Assembly: GCA_946482655.1 (NCBI GenBank)
Contig: CAMLSA010000102.1
Coordinates: 1-11,043, forward strand
Source: an uncultured Sphingomonas sp.
GTDB taxonomy: Bacteria; Pseudomonadota; Alphaproteobacteria; Sphingomonadales; Sphingomonadaceae
Length of the DNA: 11,043 nucleotides
Direction of reading: 5' to 3'
Shown: positions 1 through 7,068 of the stretch, piece after piece
Numbering within the stretch: position 1 is the stretch's first letter
Layout: every line of letters begins with the position of its first letter
Notes under the pieces: generated by a model
What the model was told of the DNA's origin: nothing
Seen by the model: only the letters and a program-made list of their open reading frames with translations
Databases searched by the model: none
Made by a program: the position numbers and the translations under genes

Positions 1-794
1 TGATCGTCGCGCGCGGCGGCGGCTCGATCGAGGATCTCTGGGCGTTCAACGAGGAGGTGGTGGTGCGCGCGATCGCCGAATCCCCCATCCCGATCATCTC
101 CGCCGTCGGCCATGAAACCGACACCACCCTCGCCGATTTCGCCGCCGACCGCCGCGCGCCGACTCCGACCGCCGCCGCCGAGATGGCCGTGCCGGTGCGC
201 GCGGAGCTTGCCCGTCATGTCCGCGAGCTGGGCGCGCGCGCGGAGCGGCTGGCGCGGCGCTATCGCGAGCGCGCCGGCGAGCGCTTCGAGGCCATCGCCG
301 ATCGCTTCCCGGCGCTTGAGGGCCTGTTCGCGAGCCAGCAGCAGCGGCTCGACGACGTCGCCGACCGGCTGCCCCGCGCGCTGGGCCGGAGGATCGCCGT
401 CGCACGCGGGGACCTGGCGCACGCATCGGGCGCGCTGCGCCCCTCCCTCCTCGACCGGAAGCTCGATCGCGCAAGGGAACGGCTTGTCGCCGCACGGCTG
501 AGCGACAAGCCCATCAGGACGAAGATCGACGAGGGCAAAGCCACGCTGGACCGGCTATGGCGGATCGCACGGCAGCTTCATCCCGACAAACCGCTCCTGC
601 GGGGCTATGTCCGCGTCGAGAAGCGCGGCGGCGGGGTGCTCGCGCAGGCGGCCGAGGCGAAGGCGGCGGGCCTCCTCACCCTCCACTTCGCCGACGGCAC
701 GGTGGACGCGCGGGTTGAGAATGGCGCCAAGCCGTCTTATGCGAGAGGCAAGACAGCGGGAGAGGGCGGCGCGGGCCAGCGGGACCTCTTCTAG
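1..794 (+). CDS. xseA: Exonuclease VII large subunit, C-terminal part (5' end outside window)
   Basis: Large subunit of exonuclease VII, which with many copies of XseB degrades single-stranded DNA into oligonucleotides in the cytoplasm. The gene enters from the left edge; the first full codon is at base 3, and 263 residues are visible. The start shows the family signature [16 protein letters not shown], followed by [20 protein letters not shown] and PTPTAAAE. The Arg of ARGGG and the His and Asp of GHETD match residues known to be essential in the E. coli enzyme. A long charged helical stretch follows, typical of the XseA coiled-coil region. The C-terminal segment ([15 protein letters not shown], then [15 protein letters not shown]) is the usual XseA tail. 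The stop is TAG at 792-794. An in-frame GTG at 57 is internal, not the start. The DUF2093 gene follows after 43 bases, probably in the same operon. Confidence 0.97.
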   Translation, partial: IVARGGGSIEDLWAFNEEVVVRAIAESPIPIISAVGHETDTTLADFAADRRAPTPTAAAEMAVPVRAELARHVRELGARAERLARRYRERAGERFEAIADRFPALEGLFASQQQRLDDVADRLPRALGRRIAVARGDLAHASGALRPSLLDRKLDRARERLVAARLSDKPIRTKIDEGKATLDRLWRIARQLHPDKPLLRGYVRVEKRGGGVLAQAAEAKAAGLLTLHFADGTVDARVENGAKPSYARGKTAGEGGAGQRDLF

Positions 795-825
795 ATCGGG
801 GCGGCCGATCCCATATGCGCCGTAT

Positions 826-830
826 AAGGA
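826..830 (+). promoter_or_regulatory. Ribosome binding site of the DUF2093 gene
   Basis: AAGGA lies 7 bases before the ATG at 838. This fixes the start of the short gene, because its reading frame is open far upstream inside xseA and could otherwise be over-extended. Confidence 0.7.
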
Positions 831-837
831 AGAACCT

Positions 838-1035
838 ATGCTGATGAACGCCGGCCGCCTCGCCAAACTCAACTATCTCGCCAACGGCTTTCGCGTGCTG
901 GTGCCCGGCGATCATGTCGTCTGCGCGATTTCGGGCATGCCGATCGCACTCGACGATCTGCGCTACTGGAGCGTCGCGCGGCAGGAAGCCTATGCAAGCG
1001 CCGTCGAGGCGACGAAAGCGGAGCAGCTGGCTTGA
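838..1035 (+). CDS. DUF2093 family protein, 65 aa
   Basis: Small protein of unknown function that matches the alphaproteobacterial DUF2093 pattern. Visible features are the short N-terminal segment GRLAKLNYLANGFRVL, then VPGDHVVCAISGMPIALDDL and RYWSVARQEAYAS. The middle Cys-x5-P-I-x-L-D-x-L-R-Y-W-S-V run is the strongest family mark. There is no signal peptide or membrane segment, so it is probably cytoplasmic. The start was chosen at ATG 838 because AAGGA lies 7 bases upstream and the protein then has the usual family length; an ATG at 844 is an alternative. Its TGA stop overlaps the TTG start of the next gene (TTGA), so the two are probably translationally coupled. A single cysteine is not enough to claim a metal site. 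The family assignment is from memory of the pattern and the molecular role is unknown. Confidence 0.85.
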   Translation: MLMNAGRLAKLNYLANGFRVLVPGDHVVCAISGMPIALDDLRYWSVARQEAYASAVEATKAEQLA

Positions 1036-1916
1036 AGCCAGCCGCGCGCGGCCCGGCCGCCGCGCTGATCGTCCTTCTGCTCGCGGGCTGCGCCCCGGCC
1101 GTCGTACCCCTCGGCCCCCCGCCCCCGCTCATCATTCCGCCCAGAGTCGTCGACGGGGCCGATTTCCGCCTGAGGGGCCGGATCGAGCAGGGCGGGCTGG
1201 CGACGGGTGCCGTCCCCGCCGGGACGATCACCTTGATGCTCGACGGCGAACCGATCGGCTTTGCCGACGACGGCCGCTTCCTGATCGCCTTCGATCGCGA
1301 CCAAGGGCCCACGGCAACGATCGAAGCGCGGCTCCTTGACGGATCGATCCACCGCCGTTCGCTGCCCGTGACCGCCAGGATCTGGCGCATCGAGTCGCTG
1401 CCAACCTTGCCCAGGGGCATCTCGCCGACTCCGGAATTCCTCGCCCGCCGCAAGATCGAGCTCGAGCGGATCGCCGCCGCCCGCGCAGCCCATACGGGAG
1501 CCGCGGGCTGGCGGCAGCGATTTACCTGGCCGGTGACGGGGCGGATCAGCGGCGTGTTCGGATCGCAGCGCATCTATGCGGGCGAACCGGGCGCCTATCA
1601 TGCGGGAGTCGACGTCGCCCGGCCAACGGGCACCGAGATCGTCGCCCCGGCCGACGGCGTGGTGATCCTCGCCGCGCAGACGCCGTTCACCCTCGAAGGC
1701 AATCTGTTGATGATCGACCATGGCCTGGGTCTCAACAGCGCCTTCCTCCATCTGTCGCGGATCGATGTGGCCGTCGGCCAGGCGGTCAGGCAGGACGAGA
1801 GGATCGGCGCGATCGGCATGAGCGGGCGCGCAACCGGGCCGCACCTCCACTGGGGCATGAGGTGGCGCAACGCGCGGATCGATCCGGCGGGGCTGGCGGG
1901 CGCGATGGAGCATTGA
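1032..1916 (+). CDS. M23 family (LytM-type) zinc metallopeptidase, predicted lipoprotein
   Basis: Predicted peptidoglycan endopeptidase of 294 residues, or a LytM regulator of cell-wall hydrolases, anchored in the envelope. Residues 1-20 form a lipoprotein signal: a basic start, a hydrophobic core and the lipobox LAGC with Cys20 as the lipidation site. A proline-rich linker (about 28-38) and a beta-rich region (about 40-120) follow. The M23 domain spans roughly 165-285. His190 and Asp194 (YHAGVD) and His273 (PHLHWG) match the three zinc ligands of LytM; His240 and His271 match its catalytic histidines. All five are present, so the enzyme should be active. TTG at 1032 overlaps the DUF2093 stop and is the only start that keeps the complete signal sequence. 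The gene is the last of the xseA operon and converges on a minus-strand gene 31 bases later. The natural substrate bond is not known. Confidence 0.9.
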   Translation: MKPAARGPAAALIVLLLAGCAPAVVPLGPPPPLIIPPRVVDGADFRLRGRIEQGGLATGAVPAGTITLMLDGEPIGFADDGRFLIAFDRDQGPTATIEARLLDGSIHRRSLPVTARIWRIESLPTLPRGISPTPEFLARRKIELERIAAARAAHTGAAGWRQRFTWPVTGRISGVFGSQRIYAGEPGAYHAGVDVARPTGTEIVAPADGVVILAAQTPFTLEGNLLMIDHGLGLNSAFLHLSRIDVAVGQAVRQDERIGAIGMSGRATGPHLHWGMRWRNARIDPAGLAGAMEH

Positions 1917-1924
1917 TTGGACAG

Positions 1925-1939
1925 CGAGCAGAAAGCTCG
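1925..1939. terminator. Short hairpin between convergent genes
   Basis: CGAGC (1925-1929) and GCTCG (1935-1939) form a perfect 5-bp stem around the loop AGAAA, in the 31-base gap between two convergent genes. There is no T run on either strand, so it is at best a weak bidirectional terminator. It may also be chance. Confidence 0.3.
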
Positions 1940-1947
1940 AGGGCGAT

Positions 1948-2469
1948 CTATTGCACTCTTCGGAACCTCACCCCCCGGTTTATCCCCACCTGGCCGAGAT
2001 AACTGCCGAGCGAGGCCTTCCTGATCCGCACCTTGTCACCCGGCCGCGGGGCTACCGAAACCTGGCTGTTGGTCTCCCAGGTGCCGGCGTCGTCGGCGAG
2101 CGTGAGCAACCAGTCCCCGCCCTTGACCGTCCGTGCCGCTTCCACCGCGCTCTGGATCTCCCGGACCTCGTCCTTGTCGTCGTCCTTGTCGCCGGTGAAC
2201 AGGCCGATCTTGGGCAGGGTGAAGCCGAATAGCGACTTCTTGGCCTCTCTGATCTCCTTGCGGTCCACGACCACAAGGTCCTTCTTCTTTTCCGCCTCTT
2301 CCAGCGCGCCGACTGACCGGTCGTAGCAGGCGAGACGCTGCCCGCCGTCGGAGATCGCCCGGCAATCGAGGAGCTTGTCGAACAGCTCGGGGCGGCTGCG
2401 TGGCTTTTCGGCCGATGCGGCCGCTGCGAACGCCAGTCCGGTGACCAGGAGCATTGTCGTTCTAAGCAC
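1948..2469 (-). CDS. Secreted protein of unknown function, 173 aa
   Basis: Predicted periplasmic protein that I cannot name. It has an N-terminal signal peptide (MLRTTMLLVTGLAFAAAASA, probable cleavage after ASA) and a motif with two cysteines, LLDCRAISDGGQRLACYDRS. A charged helix follows (EEAEKKKDLVVVDRKEIREA), then a segment around FGFTLPKIGLFTG, an Asp/Lys-rich stretch, and a C-terminal beta-rich region rich in Gly and Arg ending GVRFRRVQ. The CRAI-x6-RLACYD motif resembles the start of VasI-like and related small periplasmic proteins, but no type VI secretion gene is nearby, so I do not transfer that name. I chose GTG at 2469 because GAAAGGG sits 8 bases upstream on the minus strand. GTG at 2478 would directly abut that site, and ATG at 2454 is a third choice. 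The gene diverges from the TonB-dependent receptor gene, with about 270 bases of control region between them. Confidence 0.75.
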   Translation of the reverse strand: MLRTTMLLVTGLAFAAAASAEKPRSRPELFDKLLDCRAISDGGQRLACYDRSVGALEEAEKKKDLVVVDRKEIREAKKSLFGFTLPKIGLFTGDKDDDKDEVREIQSAVEAARTVKGGDWLLTLADDAGTWETNSQVSVAPRPGDKVRIRKASLGSYLGQVGINRGVRFRRVQ

Positions 2470-2499
2470 GCTATCCACCCTTTCTGCTGTTCGGGAAAT

Positions 2500-2530
2500 A
2501 ATATAACTATCTTACGGGGCCTATAAGCAA
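2500..2530 (-). promoter_or_regulatory. Possible promoter of the 173-aa secreted protein gene
   Basis: On the minus strand TTGCTT (2530-2525) and TATATT (2505-2500) resemble -35 and -10 elements, but the 19-base spacer is longer than ideal. The start would fall about 25 bases upstream of the chosen GTG. The A+T-rich patch stands out in a G+C-rich window, which adds some support. Confidence 0.35.
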
Positions 2531-2535
2531 CGACA

Positions 2536-2554
2536 TTTCGCAACTGTTGCAAAA
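2536..2554. promoter_or_regulatory. Near-perfect palindrome, candidate operator in the divergent region
   Basis: TTTCGCAACTGTTGCAAAA (2536-2554) is a 19-base inverted repeat: GCAAC and GTTGC arms around a central T, extended by TTT/AAA with one mismatched pair. GCAAC also occurs directly at 2527-2531 and 2571-2575. The position between two divergent genes and the symmetry fit a dimeric regulator site. The regulator is not in this window and its family cannot be told from the site. Confidence 0.4.
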
Positions 2555-2619
2555 AGGCGACAATCTCGGCGCAACATGCCCGTGCGATGAACCTCCGCTT
2601 TACAGCCTGATCGCATTTC

Positions 2620-2648
2620 TTGCACACCTGCTGACATGCCTGAATAAA
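2620..2648 (+). promoter_or_regulatory. Possible promoter of the TonB-dependent receptor gene
   Basis: TTGCAC (2620-2625) and AATAAA (2643-2648) lie 17 bases apart, the ideal spacing. The match to sigma-70 consensus is three of six at -35 and four of six at -10. The 5' leader to the GTG start would be about 85-90 bases. The candidate operator lies about 65 bases upstream of the -35 box. Confidence 0.35.
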
Positions 2649-2727
2649 GTGGAGGCGGCGTGCCAGCGCCCGCGCCATTTTACGAAGGTTGAGCGCGGGC
2701 GGACCCATTTCCCCCGCTCACTCCAGA

Positions 2728-2734
2728 AAAGGGA
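2728..2734 (+). promoter_or_regulatory. Ribosome binding site of the receptor gene
   Basis: AAAGGGA ends 7 bases before GTG at 2742. It decides the start: the open frame runs back to 2547, but the extra 65 residues would precede and bury the signal peptide. Confidence 0.65.
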
Positions 2735-2741
2735 CTGGAAA

Positions 2742-5700
2742 GTGATCAGAAAAACCAACAGGGCCCGCCGGTTCGGGCTGGGCTGCAGCGCGGCCTCGCT
2801 CGCGCTCGGCATCGCACTCGCGGGCGCCCCCGCCTATGCCCAGGACGCCCCGGCGGCGGCCGAAGAAGCGGACGACGCCGTCATCATCGTCACCGGGACG
2901 CGCATTCCGCAGCCAAACCTGACCGGCCTGGCGCCGGTAACCGTCGTCGGCGCGCAGGAAATCAAGCAGATGGGCGTGACTCGCACCGAGGATCTGCTCA
3001 ACAGCCTTCCGCAGGTGTTCGGCGACATGGGCGGCAACATCGCCAACGGAGCCACCGGCACCGCCACCGTCAACCTGCGCAACCTGGGTCCGGAACGCAC
3101 CCTGGTACTGATCAACGGCCGCCGCCTGATGCCCGGCAACCCCACCAGCGACAACGGCTCGGCGGCCGACATCAACTTCATCCCCGCCGCACTGGTCAAG
3201 CGCGTCGACGTGCTGACCGGCGGTGCTTCCTCGACCTATGGTTCGGACGCGGTCGCGGGTGTCGTCAACTTCATCATGGACACCGATTTCGAAGGGTTCC
3301 AGATCGACGCCCAGTACAGCCTCTATCAGCACAACAACAACAGTTCGATCCTCGATGCGGCGCACGCGGCGCGCGGCTTCACCCAGCCCAAGGGCAGCGT
3401 CAACGACGGCGGCACGATCGATCTCACGGTCTCGTTCGGCGGCAAGTTCGGCGATGACGACCAGGGCCACTTCACGGCCTATGCCGGCTACCGCAAGCTC
3501 AAGGCGGTCACCCAGAACCGTCGTGACTTCTCGTCCTGCGCCTCGCAGGTCAGCGCGGCGAGCGCCCTCAGCTGCGGCGGCTCGGCCACTTCGGCGAACG
3601 GCACTTTCTTCGACTGGGCATCGAACACCCTGCAGACCGGCCCGGGCCGCACCTTCATCCCGGGCTTCACCCCGTACAACTTCGCGCCGCTGAACTATTT
3701 CCAGCGGCCCGACGAGCGCTACACCGCCGGCGTGTTCGCCGATTACGAGATCAACGAGCACTTCCATCCCTATATGGAAGCGATGTTCATGGACGACCGT
3801 ACGGTCGCGCAGATCGCCGAGTCCGGCAACTTCGGCAACACGCTCAGCGTCAACTGCGACAACCCGCTTCTGTCGCCGCAGCAGCTGGCGCTCGTCTGCG
3901 CGCAGCCGAACCTGGTCACCCGCATTCTCGAAAACGGCTTTCCGATCGTCGAGGAAGGCGCCGTCCCGCTCGTGTTCACCGACCAAACGACTGGCGCCCA
4001 GTATAACCGGGGCTTCCTCCAGGGTCTTCGCCGGAACGTCGAGGGCGGCCCCCGCCGCGACGACCTCCAGCACACCAGCTTCCGCGTCGTCGTCGGGATG
4101 AAGGGCGAGATCAACAAGGCCTTCTCATACGACGCGTCCTACGTGTTCGGCCGCACCAACTACGCCGAGACCTATTTCAACGAGTTCTCGGCGCGGCGTC
4201 TGAACCTCGCTACCGACGTGGTCACCAACCCGGCCACCGGGCTTCCGGTTTGCCGCGCGGCTCTATCGGGCATCGACACGACCTGCGTTCCCTATGACCA
4301 ATATGGCGGCCCCGGCTTCATCACCCCGGCGGCGCTGAACTATGTTCAGATTCCCGGCTTCCAGCGCGGCAATACGCAGGAGCGGGTATTCAACGCCAAC
4401 ATCACCGGCGCGCTCGGCGAATATGGCCTGAAGACGCCCTGGGCCGATCAGGGCCTCGGCATCAACATCGGCTTCGAGTATCGCAAGGAATCGCTCGAGC
4501 TGAATACCGACCAGGCCTTCCAGCAGGGCGATCTCACCGGCCAGGGCGCGGCGACGCTCCCGGTCAGCGGTTCGTTCGACGTGAAGGAACTCTTCGGCGA
4601 GTTCCAGCTTCCGATCGTCCAGGAAGGCTTCGTCCACCGGCTGTCGCTCGAAGGCGGCTACCGCTATTCGCACTACAGCACGGGCGTGAACACCGACACC
4701 TACAAGATCGGCCTCGAGTTCGCGCCGGTCAGGGACATCACCTTCCGCGCCGGGTACAACCGCGCGGTTCGGGCTCCGAACGTACAGGATCTGTTCGCGC
4801 CGGTCCGGGTCGCCCTCAACGGCAGCTCCGATCCCTGCGCCGGGTCCGAGCCCGACGCCACGGCGGCACAGTGCGCCCTCACCGGGCTTGATCCGTCCCA
4901 ATATCCCGTCGCCGCCAATCCCGCCGGCCAGTTCAACGGTCTGATCGGCGGCAACCCCAATCTGACCCCGGAAAAGTCGGACACCAAGACGATCGGTCTG
5001 GTCTTCCAGCCGAGCTTCCTGCCCGGGTTCAACGCGACGATCGACGGCTTCGACATCAAGGTGAAGAACCTGATCTCGACCTTTGGCCAGGACGTCACGA
5101 TCGCGCAGTGCATCGCTACCGGCGATCCGACCTTCTGTAGCCTGATCCAGCGTGACGCCACGGGCTCGCTGTGGCGTTCGTCCGCAGGCTTCATCAGCGA
5201 CCTCAATCGCAACATCGGCAGCGTGAAGACCCGCGGTATCGACGTCGGCGCGTCCTATAGTCGGCGTCTCGGCGCCAGCTCCATCGCGGTCAGCCTGCAG
5301 GGAACCTATCTCGACAAGTTCCGGACCAACAACGGCATCTCGGCGCCTTACGACTGCGCCGGTTATTATGGTCTGGTCTGCGGCACGCCGGCTCCGAAGT
5401 GGCGCCACAAGGCTCGCATCTCGTACAACATGCTGAACGGTCTGGGCCTGTCGCTTGCCTGGCGCTATTTCGGCAGCGTCAAGCTTGACCGGTCGAGCTC
5501 GAACCCGACGCTCGCCGGCGCTTTCGCGGCGTTCAACGAGAAGCTCAAGGCGCAGAGCTATTTCGATGTCTCGGCGACCTTCGACATCACCGACCAGTAC
5601 ACCTTCCGGCTTGGCGTCCAGAACATCCTCGACAACGATCCGCCGATCATCGGCGCGAACGGCACGTCGTCGGTGGTCAACGCCTGCACCGCGGTATTCT

Positions 5701-5777
5701 GCTCGGGCAACACCTTCCCGAACGTCTATGACGCGATGGGCCGGTATCTGTACGCAGGCGTGACCCTCAAATTCTAA
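2742..5777 (+). CDS. TonB-dependent outer-membrane receptor, 1011 aa
   Basis: Outer-membrane beta-barrel receptor that imports a ligand using energy passed by TonB-ExbBD. Residues 1-33 are a signal peptide cleaved after AYA. A likely TonB box lies in DDAVIIVTGTRI (44-55). The plug domain (about 60-180) shows LRNLGPERTLVLINGRRL and LTGGASSTYGSDAVAGVVNF. The barrel follows and ends AGVTLKF, with the terminal Phe used in BAM-dependent assembly. No STN or carboxypeptidase-like N-terminal domain is present, so signal transfer to an anti-sigma factor is unlikely. The mature protein has 14 cysteines as seven close pairs: 266/278, 372/386, 504/515, 699/711, 790/799, 872/880 and 982/987, probably disulfide-closed loops. 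GTG at 2742 was chosen from the AAAGGGA site and the signal peptide. An intrinsic terminator follows, then three TPR-enzyme genes. The ligand cannot be inferred; no siderophore or sugar genes are adjacent. Confidence 0.95.
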   Translation: MIRKTNRARRFGLGCSAASLALGIALAGAPAYAQDAPAAAEEADDAVIIVTGTRIPQPNLTGLAPVTVVGAQEIKQMGVTRTEDLLNSLPQVFGDMGGNIANGATGTATVNLRNLGPERTLVLINGRRLMPGNPTSDNGSAADINFIPAALVKRVDVLTGGASSTYGSDAVAGVVNFIMDTDFEGFQIDAQYSLYQHNNNSSILDAAHAARGFTQPKGSVNDGGTIDLTVSFGGKFGDDDQGHFTAYAGYRKLKAVTQNRRDFSSCASQVSAASALSCGGSATSANGTFFDWASNTLQTGPGRTFIPGFTPYNFAPLNYFQRPDERYTAGVFADYEINEHFHPYMEAMFMDDRTVAQIAESGNFGNTLSVNCDNPLLSPQQLALVCAQPNLVTRILENGFPIVEEGAVPLVFTDQTTGAQYNRGFLQGLRRNVEGGPRRDDLQHTSFRVVVGMKGEINKAFSYDASYVFGRTNYAETYFNEFSARRLNLATDVVTNPATGLPVCRAALSGIDTTCVPYDQYGGPGFITPAALNYVQIPGFQRGNTQERVFNANITGALGEYGLKTPWADQGLGINIGFEYRKESLELNTDQAFQQGDLTGQGAATLPVSGSFDVKELFGEFQLPIVQEGFVHRLSLEGGYRYSHYSTGVNTDTYKIGLEFAPVRDITFRAGYNRAVRAPNVQDLFAPVRVALNGSSDPCAGSEPDATAAQCALTGLDPSQYPVAANPAGQFNGLIGGNPNLTPEKSDTKTIGLVFQPSFLPGFNATIDGFDIKVKNLISTFGQDVTIAQCIATGDPTFCSLIQRDATGSLWRSSAGFISDLNRNIGSVKTRGIDVGASYSRRLGASSIAVSLQGTYLDKFRTNNGISAPYDCAGYYGLVCGTPAPKWRHKARISYNMLNGLGLSLAWRYFGSVKLDRSSSNPTLAGAFAAFNEKLKAQSYFDVSATFDITDQYTFRLGVQNILDNDPPIIGANGTSSVVNACTAVFCSGNTFPNVYDAMGRYLYAGVTLKF

Positions 5778-5797
5778 AATTCGGGGTGAACCGGAAA

Positions 5798-5833
5798 GAG
5801 GCGGTGGGGGAGACTCCGCCGCCTCATTCTTTT
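5798..5833 (+). terminator. Intrinsic terminator after the receptor gene
   Basis: GAGGCGG (5798-5804) pairs with CCGCCTC (5819-5825). The stem extends inward through a T-G wobble and two G-C pairs to about 10 bp, with a loop of about 8 bases, and ATTCTTTT follows at once. It lies 20 bases after the receptor stop. It should end much of the receptor transcript; leakage past it could supply low expression of the three enzyme genes downstream. Confidence 0.75.
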
Positions 5834-5845
5834 GGCGAACGACCC

Positions 5846-5908
5846 ATGGTGGTCTCAAGCGGCCCCGATCTTCCCTCAGCCGTCAGTGGTGGTATCGAGC
5901 TCCGATGA
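5846..5908 (+). CDS. Possible 20-codon leader or peptide ORF
   Basis: ATG at 5846 opens a frame of 20 codons (MVVSSGPDLPSAVSGGIELR) whose TGA stop overlaps the ATG of the next gene (ATGA at 5905-5908). It lies between the terminator and the beta-hydroxylase gene, which itself has only a weak ribosome site. A role in translational coupling is possible. The frame has no good Shine-Dalgarno sequence and resembles no family I know, so it may be chance. Confidence 0.2.
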   Translation: MVVSSGPDLPSAVSGGIELR

Positions 5909-7068
5909 CGTCAGCGCAGTCAGCCGATCTTCAGCGGTCCGCCGATGCCGCCGCGGCGCGCGGGGCGATCGGCGAGGCGCTGGCCTTGCTCGACCGCGCG
6001 CTGGCGATCGACGCCGGCAATTTCGAACTCCATATCAAGCGCTCGGCGATGCTGCGCGCTTCGGGCGATCGCCAGGCGGCGCTCGATGCCCTCGGCCCGG
6101 CGCTCGCCCTTTCCCCGCTCGACTTCATGGCGCTGCTGATGCGCGCCAGCCTGATGGACCAGCTCGGCTGGGACGATGCCGGCGAGGCCTATGACCAGGC
6201 GCTCGCTCGACGCCCCCCGGCGATCGCCAGCCCGCAACTCGCGGTAGCCGTCAAACGCGGCGAGGAGGTCCGCGACCGCTGGATCGCGGCGCGGGACGGC
6301 CGGCTGCGCGCGGCGATGGCCGAGGCCGAGCGCGCCGCGACCGCCGAGGAGGCGGCACGGATCGCGCGCTTCCGCGACAATACCCTGCGGCGCACCCGCG
6401 TGTGGCATGCCGAGCCCACCCATTTCCATTTTCCCGGCCTGAGCGAACGCGAGTTCCACGACCGCAGCCGCTTTCCCTGGCTCGCCGAGCTCGAAGCCGC
6501 GACCGACATCATCCAGGCCGAGTTCGAGGCGGTGGCCGCGGCCGAGCGGGCCGAGCTCGTCCCCTATATCCAATATCCCGCCGACGCGCCGGTCGCGCAG
6601 TGGAAGGCGCTCAACCACAGCCGCGACTGGACCGCGATCCATCTGTGGCGATATGGCCGCCGGATCGAGGCGAACGCGGTTCATTGTCCGCGGACCACGG
6701 CCTTGCTCGAAAGGCTCCCTCAGCCGGGGATCGCCAATTGCTCGCCCAACGCGATGTTCTCGCTGCTGGCGCCCGGCGCGGCAATCCCGCCGCACCACGG
6801 CGTGGCCAACACGCGGCTGGTCTGCCATCTGCCGCTGATCGTCCCTGAAGGCTGCTGGTTCCGCGTCGGTGCCGAGACACGGGCCTGGCGGCGCGGCGAA
6901 GCCTTCGTGTTCGACGACACGATCGAGCATGAGGCCGCGAATCCGAGCGGCCAGCTGCGCGTCGTCTTCATCGTCGACCTGTGGCATCCGGGGCTCAGCG
7001 CCACCGAACGCGATGCGGTACGCCGGTTGCTCGAAGCCGAGGCGGCGACGGTATCGCAAGCCTTATGA
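5905..7068 (+). CDS. TPR protein with aspartyl/asparaginyl beta-hydroxylase domain, 387 aa
   Basis: Predicted cytoplasmic 2-oxoglutarate/Fe(II) dioxygenase of the Asp_Arg_Hydrox family (PF05118), which hydroxylates the beta carbon of Asp or Asn, or in some members other substrates such as lipid A acyl chains (LpxO). Residues about 8-105 are TPR-like helical repeats (ALALLDRALAIDAGNFELHI and similar). The catalytic domain spans about 165-362: FHFPGLSEREFHDRSRFPWL, then FSLLAPGAAIPPHHGVANTR, CHLPLIVPEGCWFRVGAET, FDDTIEHEAANPSGQLR and FIVDLWHP. His297 (PHHG) and His342 (EHEA) correspond to the two iron-binding histidines of human ASPH, and Arg352 to its 2OG-binding arginine. ATG at 5905 is the first usable start. 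A TPR region fused to this domain is also the ASPH layout and favours a protein substrate. The stop overlaps the next start (ATGA at 7065), so the genes are co-translated. Confidence 0.9.
   Translation: MTSAQSADLQRSADAAAARGAIGEALALLDRALAIDAGNFELHIKRSAMLRASGDRQAALDALGPALALSPLDFMALLMRASLMDQLGWDDAGEAYDQALARRPPAIASPQLAVAVKRGEEVRDRWIAARDGRLRAAMAEAERAATAEEAARIARFRDNTLRRTRVWHAEPTHFHFPGLSEREFHDRSRFPWLAELEAATDIIQAEFEAVAAAERAELVPYIQYPADAPVAQWKALNHSRDWTAIHLWRYGRRIEANAVHCPRTTALLERLPQPGIANCSPNAMFSLLAPGAAIPPHHGVANTRLVCHLPLIVPEGCWFRVGAETRAWRRGEAFVFDDTIEHEAANPSGQLRVVFIVDLWHPGLSATERDAVRRLLEAEAATVSQAL

Noticed and set aside
1948..2469. Type VI secretion VasI protein
   Set aside because: Only a short CRAI/RLACYD motif is shared, the rest does not match what I know of VasI, and no secretion genes are nearby.
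2547..2741. N-terminal extension of the receptor frame by 65 residues
   Set aside because: The extension is not signal-like, crosses the candidate operator and promoter, and would place the real signal peptide inside the protein; AAAGGGA before GTG 2742 supports the shorter form.
2718..4073. Minus-strand open frame of 451 codons over the receptor plug
   Set aside because: Its translation is low-complexity Val/Ala/Arg/Asp; the plus strand encodes a textbook signal peptide, TonB box and plug.
4263..5858. Long minus-strand open frame of 531 codons antisense to the receptor
   Set aside because: It lies wholly over a clear receptor barrel sequence. Its translation is Arg/Val/Ala/Asp-rich without motifs, as expected from antisense frames in G+C-rich genes.
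5832..6194. Plus-strand open frame of 120 codons starting at TTG 5832 as a possible peptide gene
   Set aside because: Most of it overlaps the TPR region of the beta-hydroxylase in another frame and becomes Arg/Gly/Ala-rich there, a typical shadow.
5920..7059. Minus-strand open frame of 379 codons over the beta-hydroxylase gene
   Set aside because: It mirrors almost exactly a gene with a full set of hydroxylase motifs and has none of its own.
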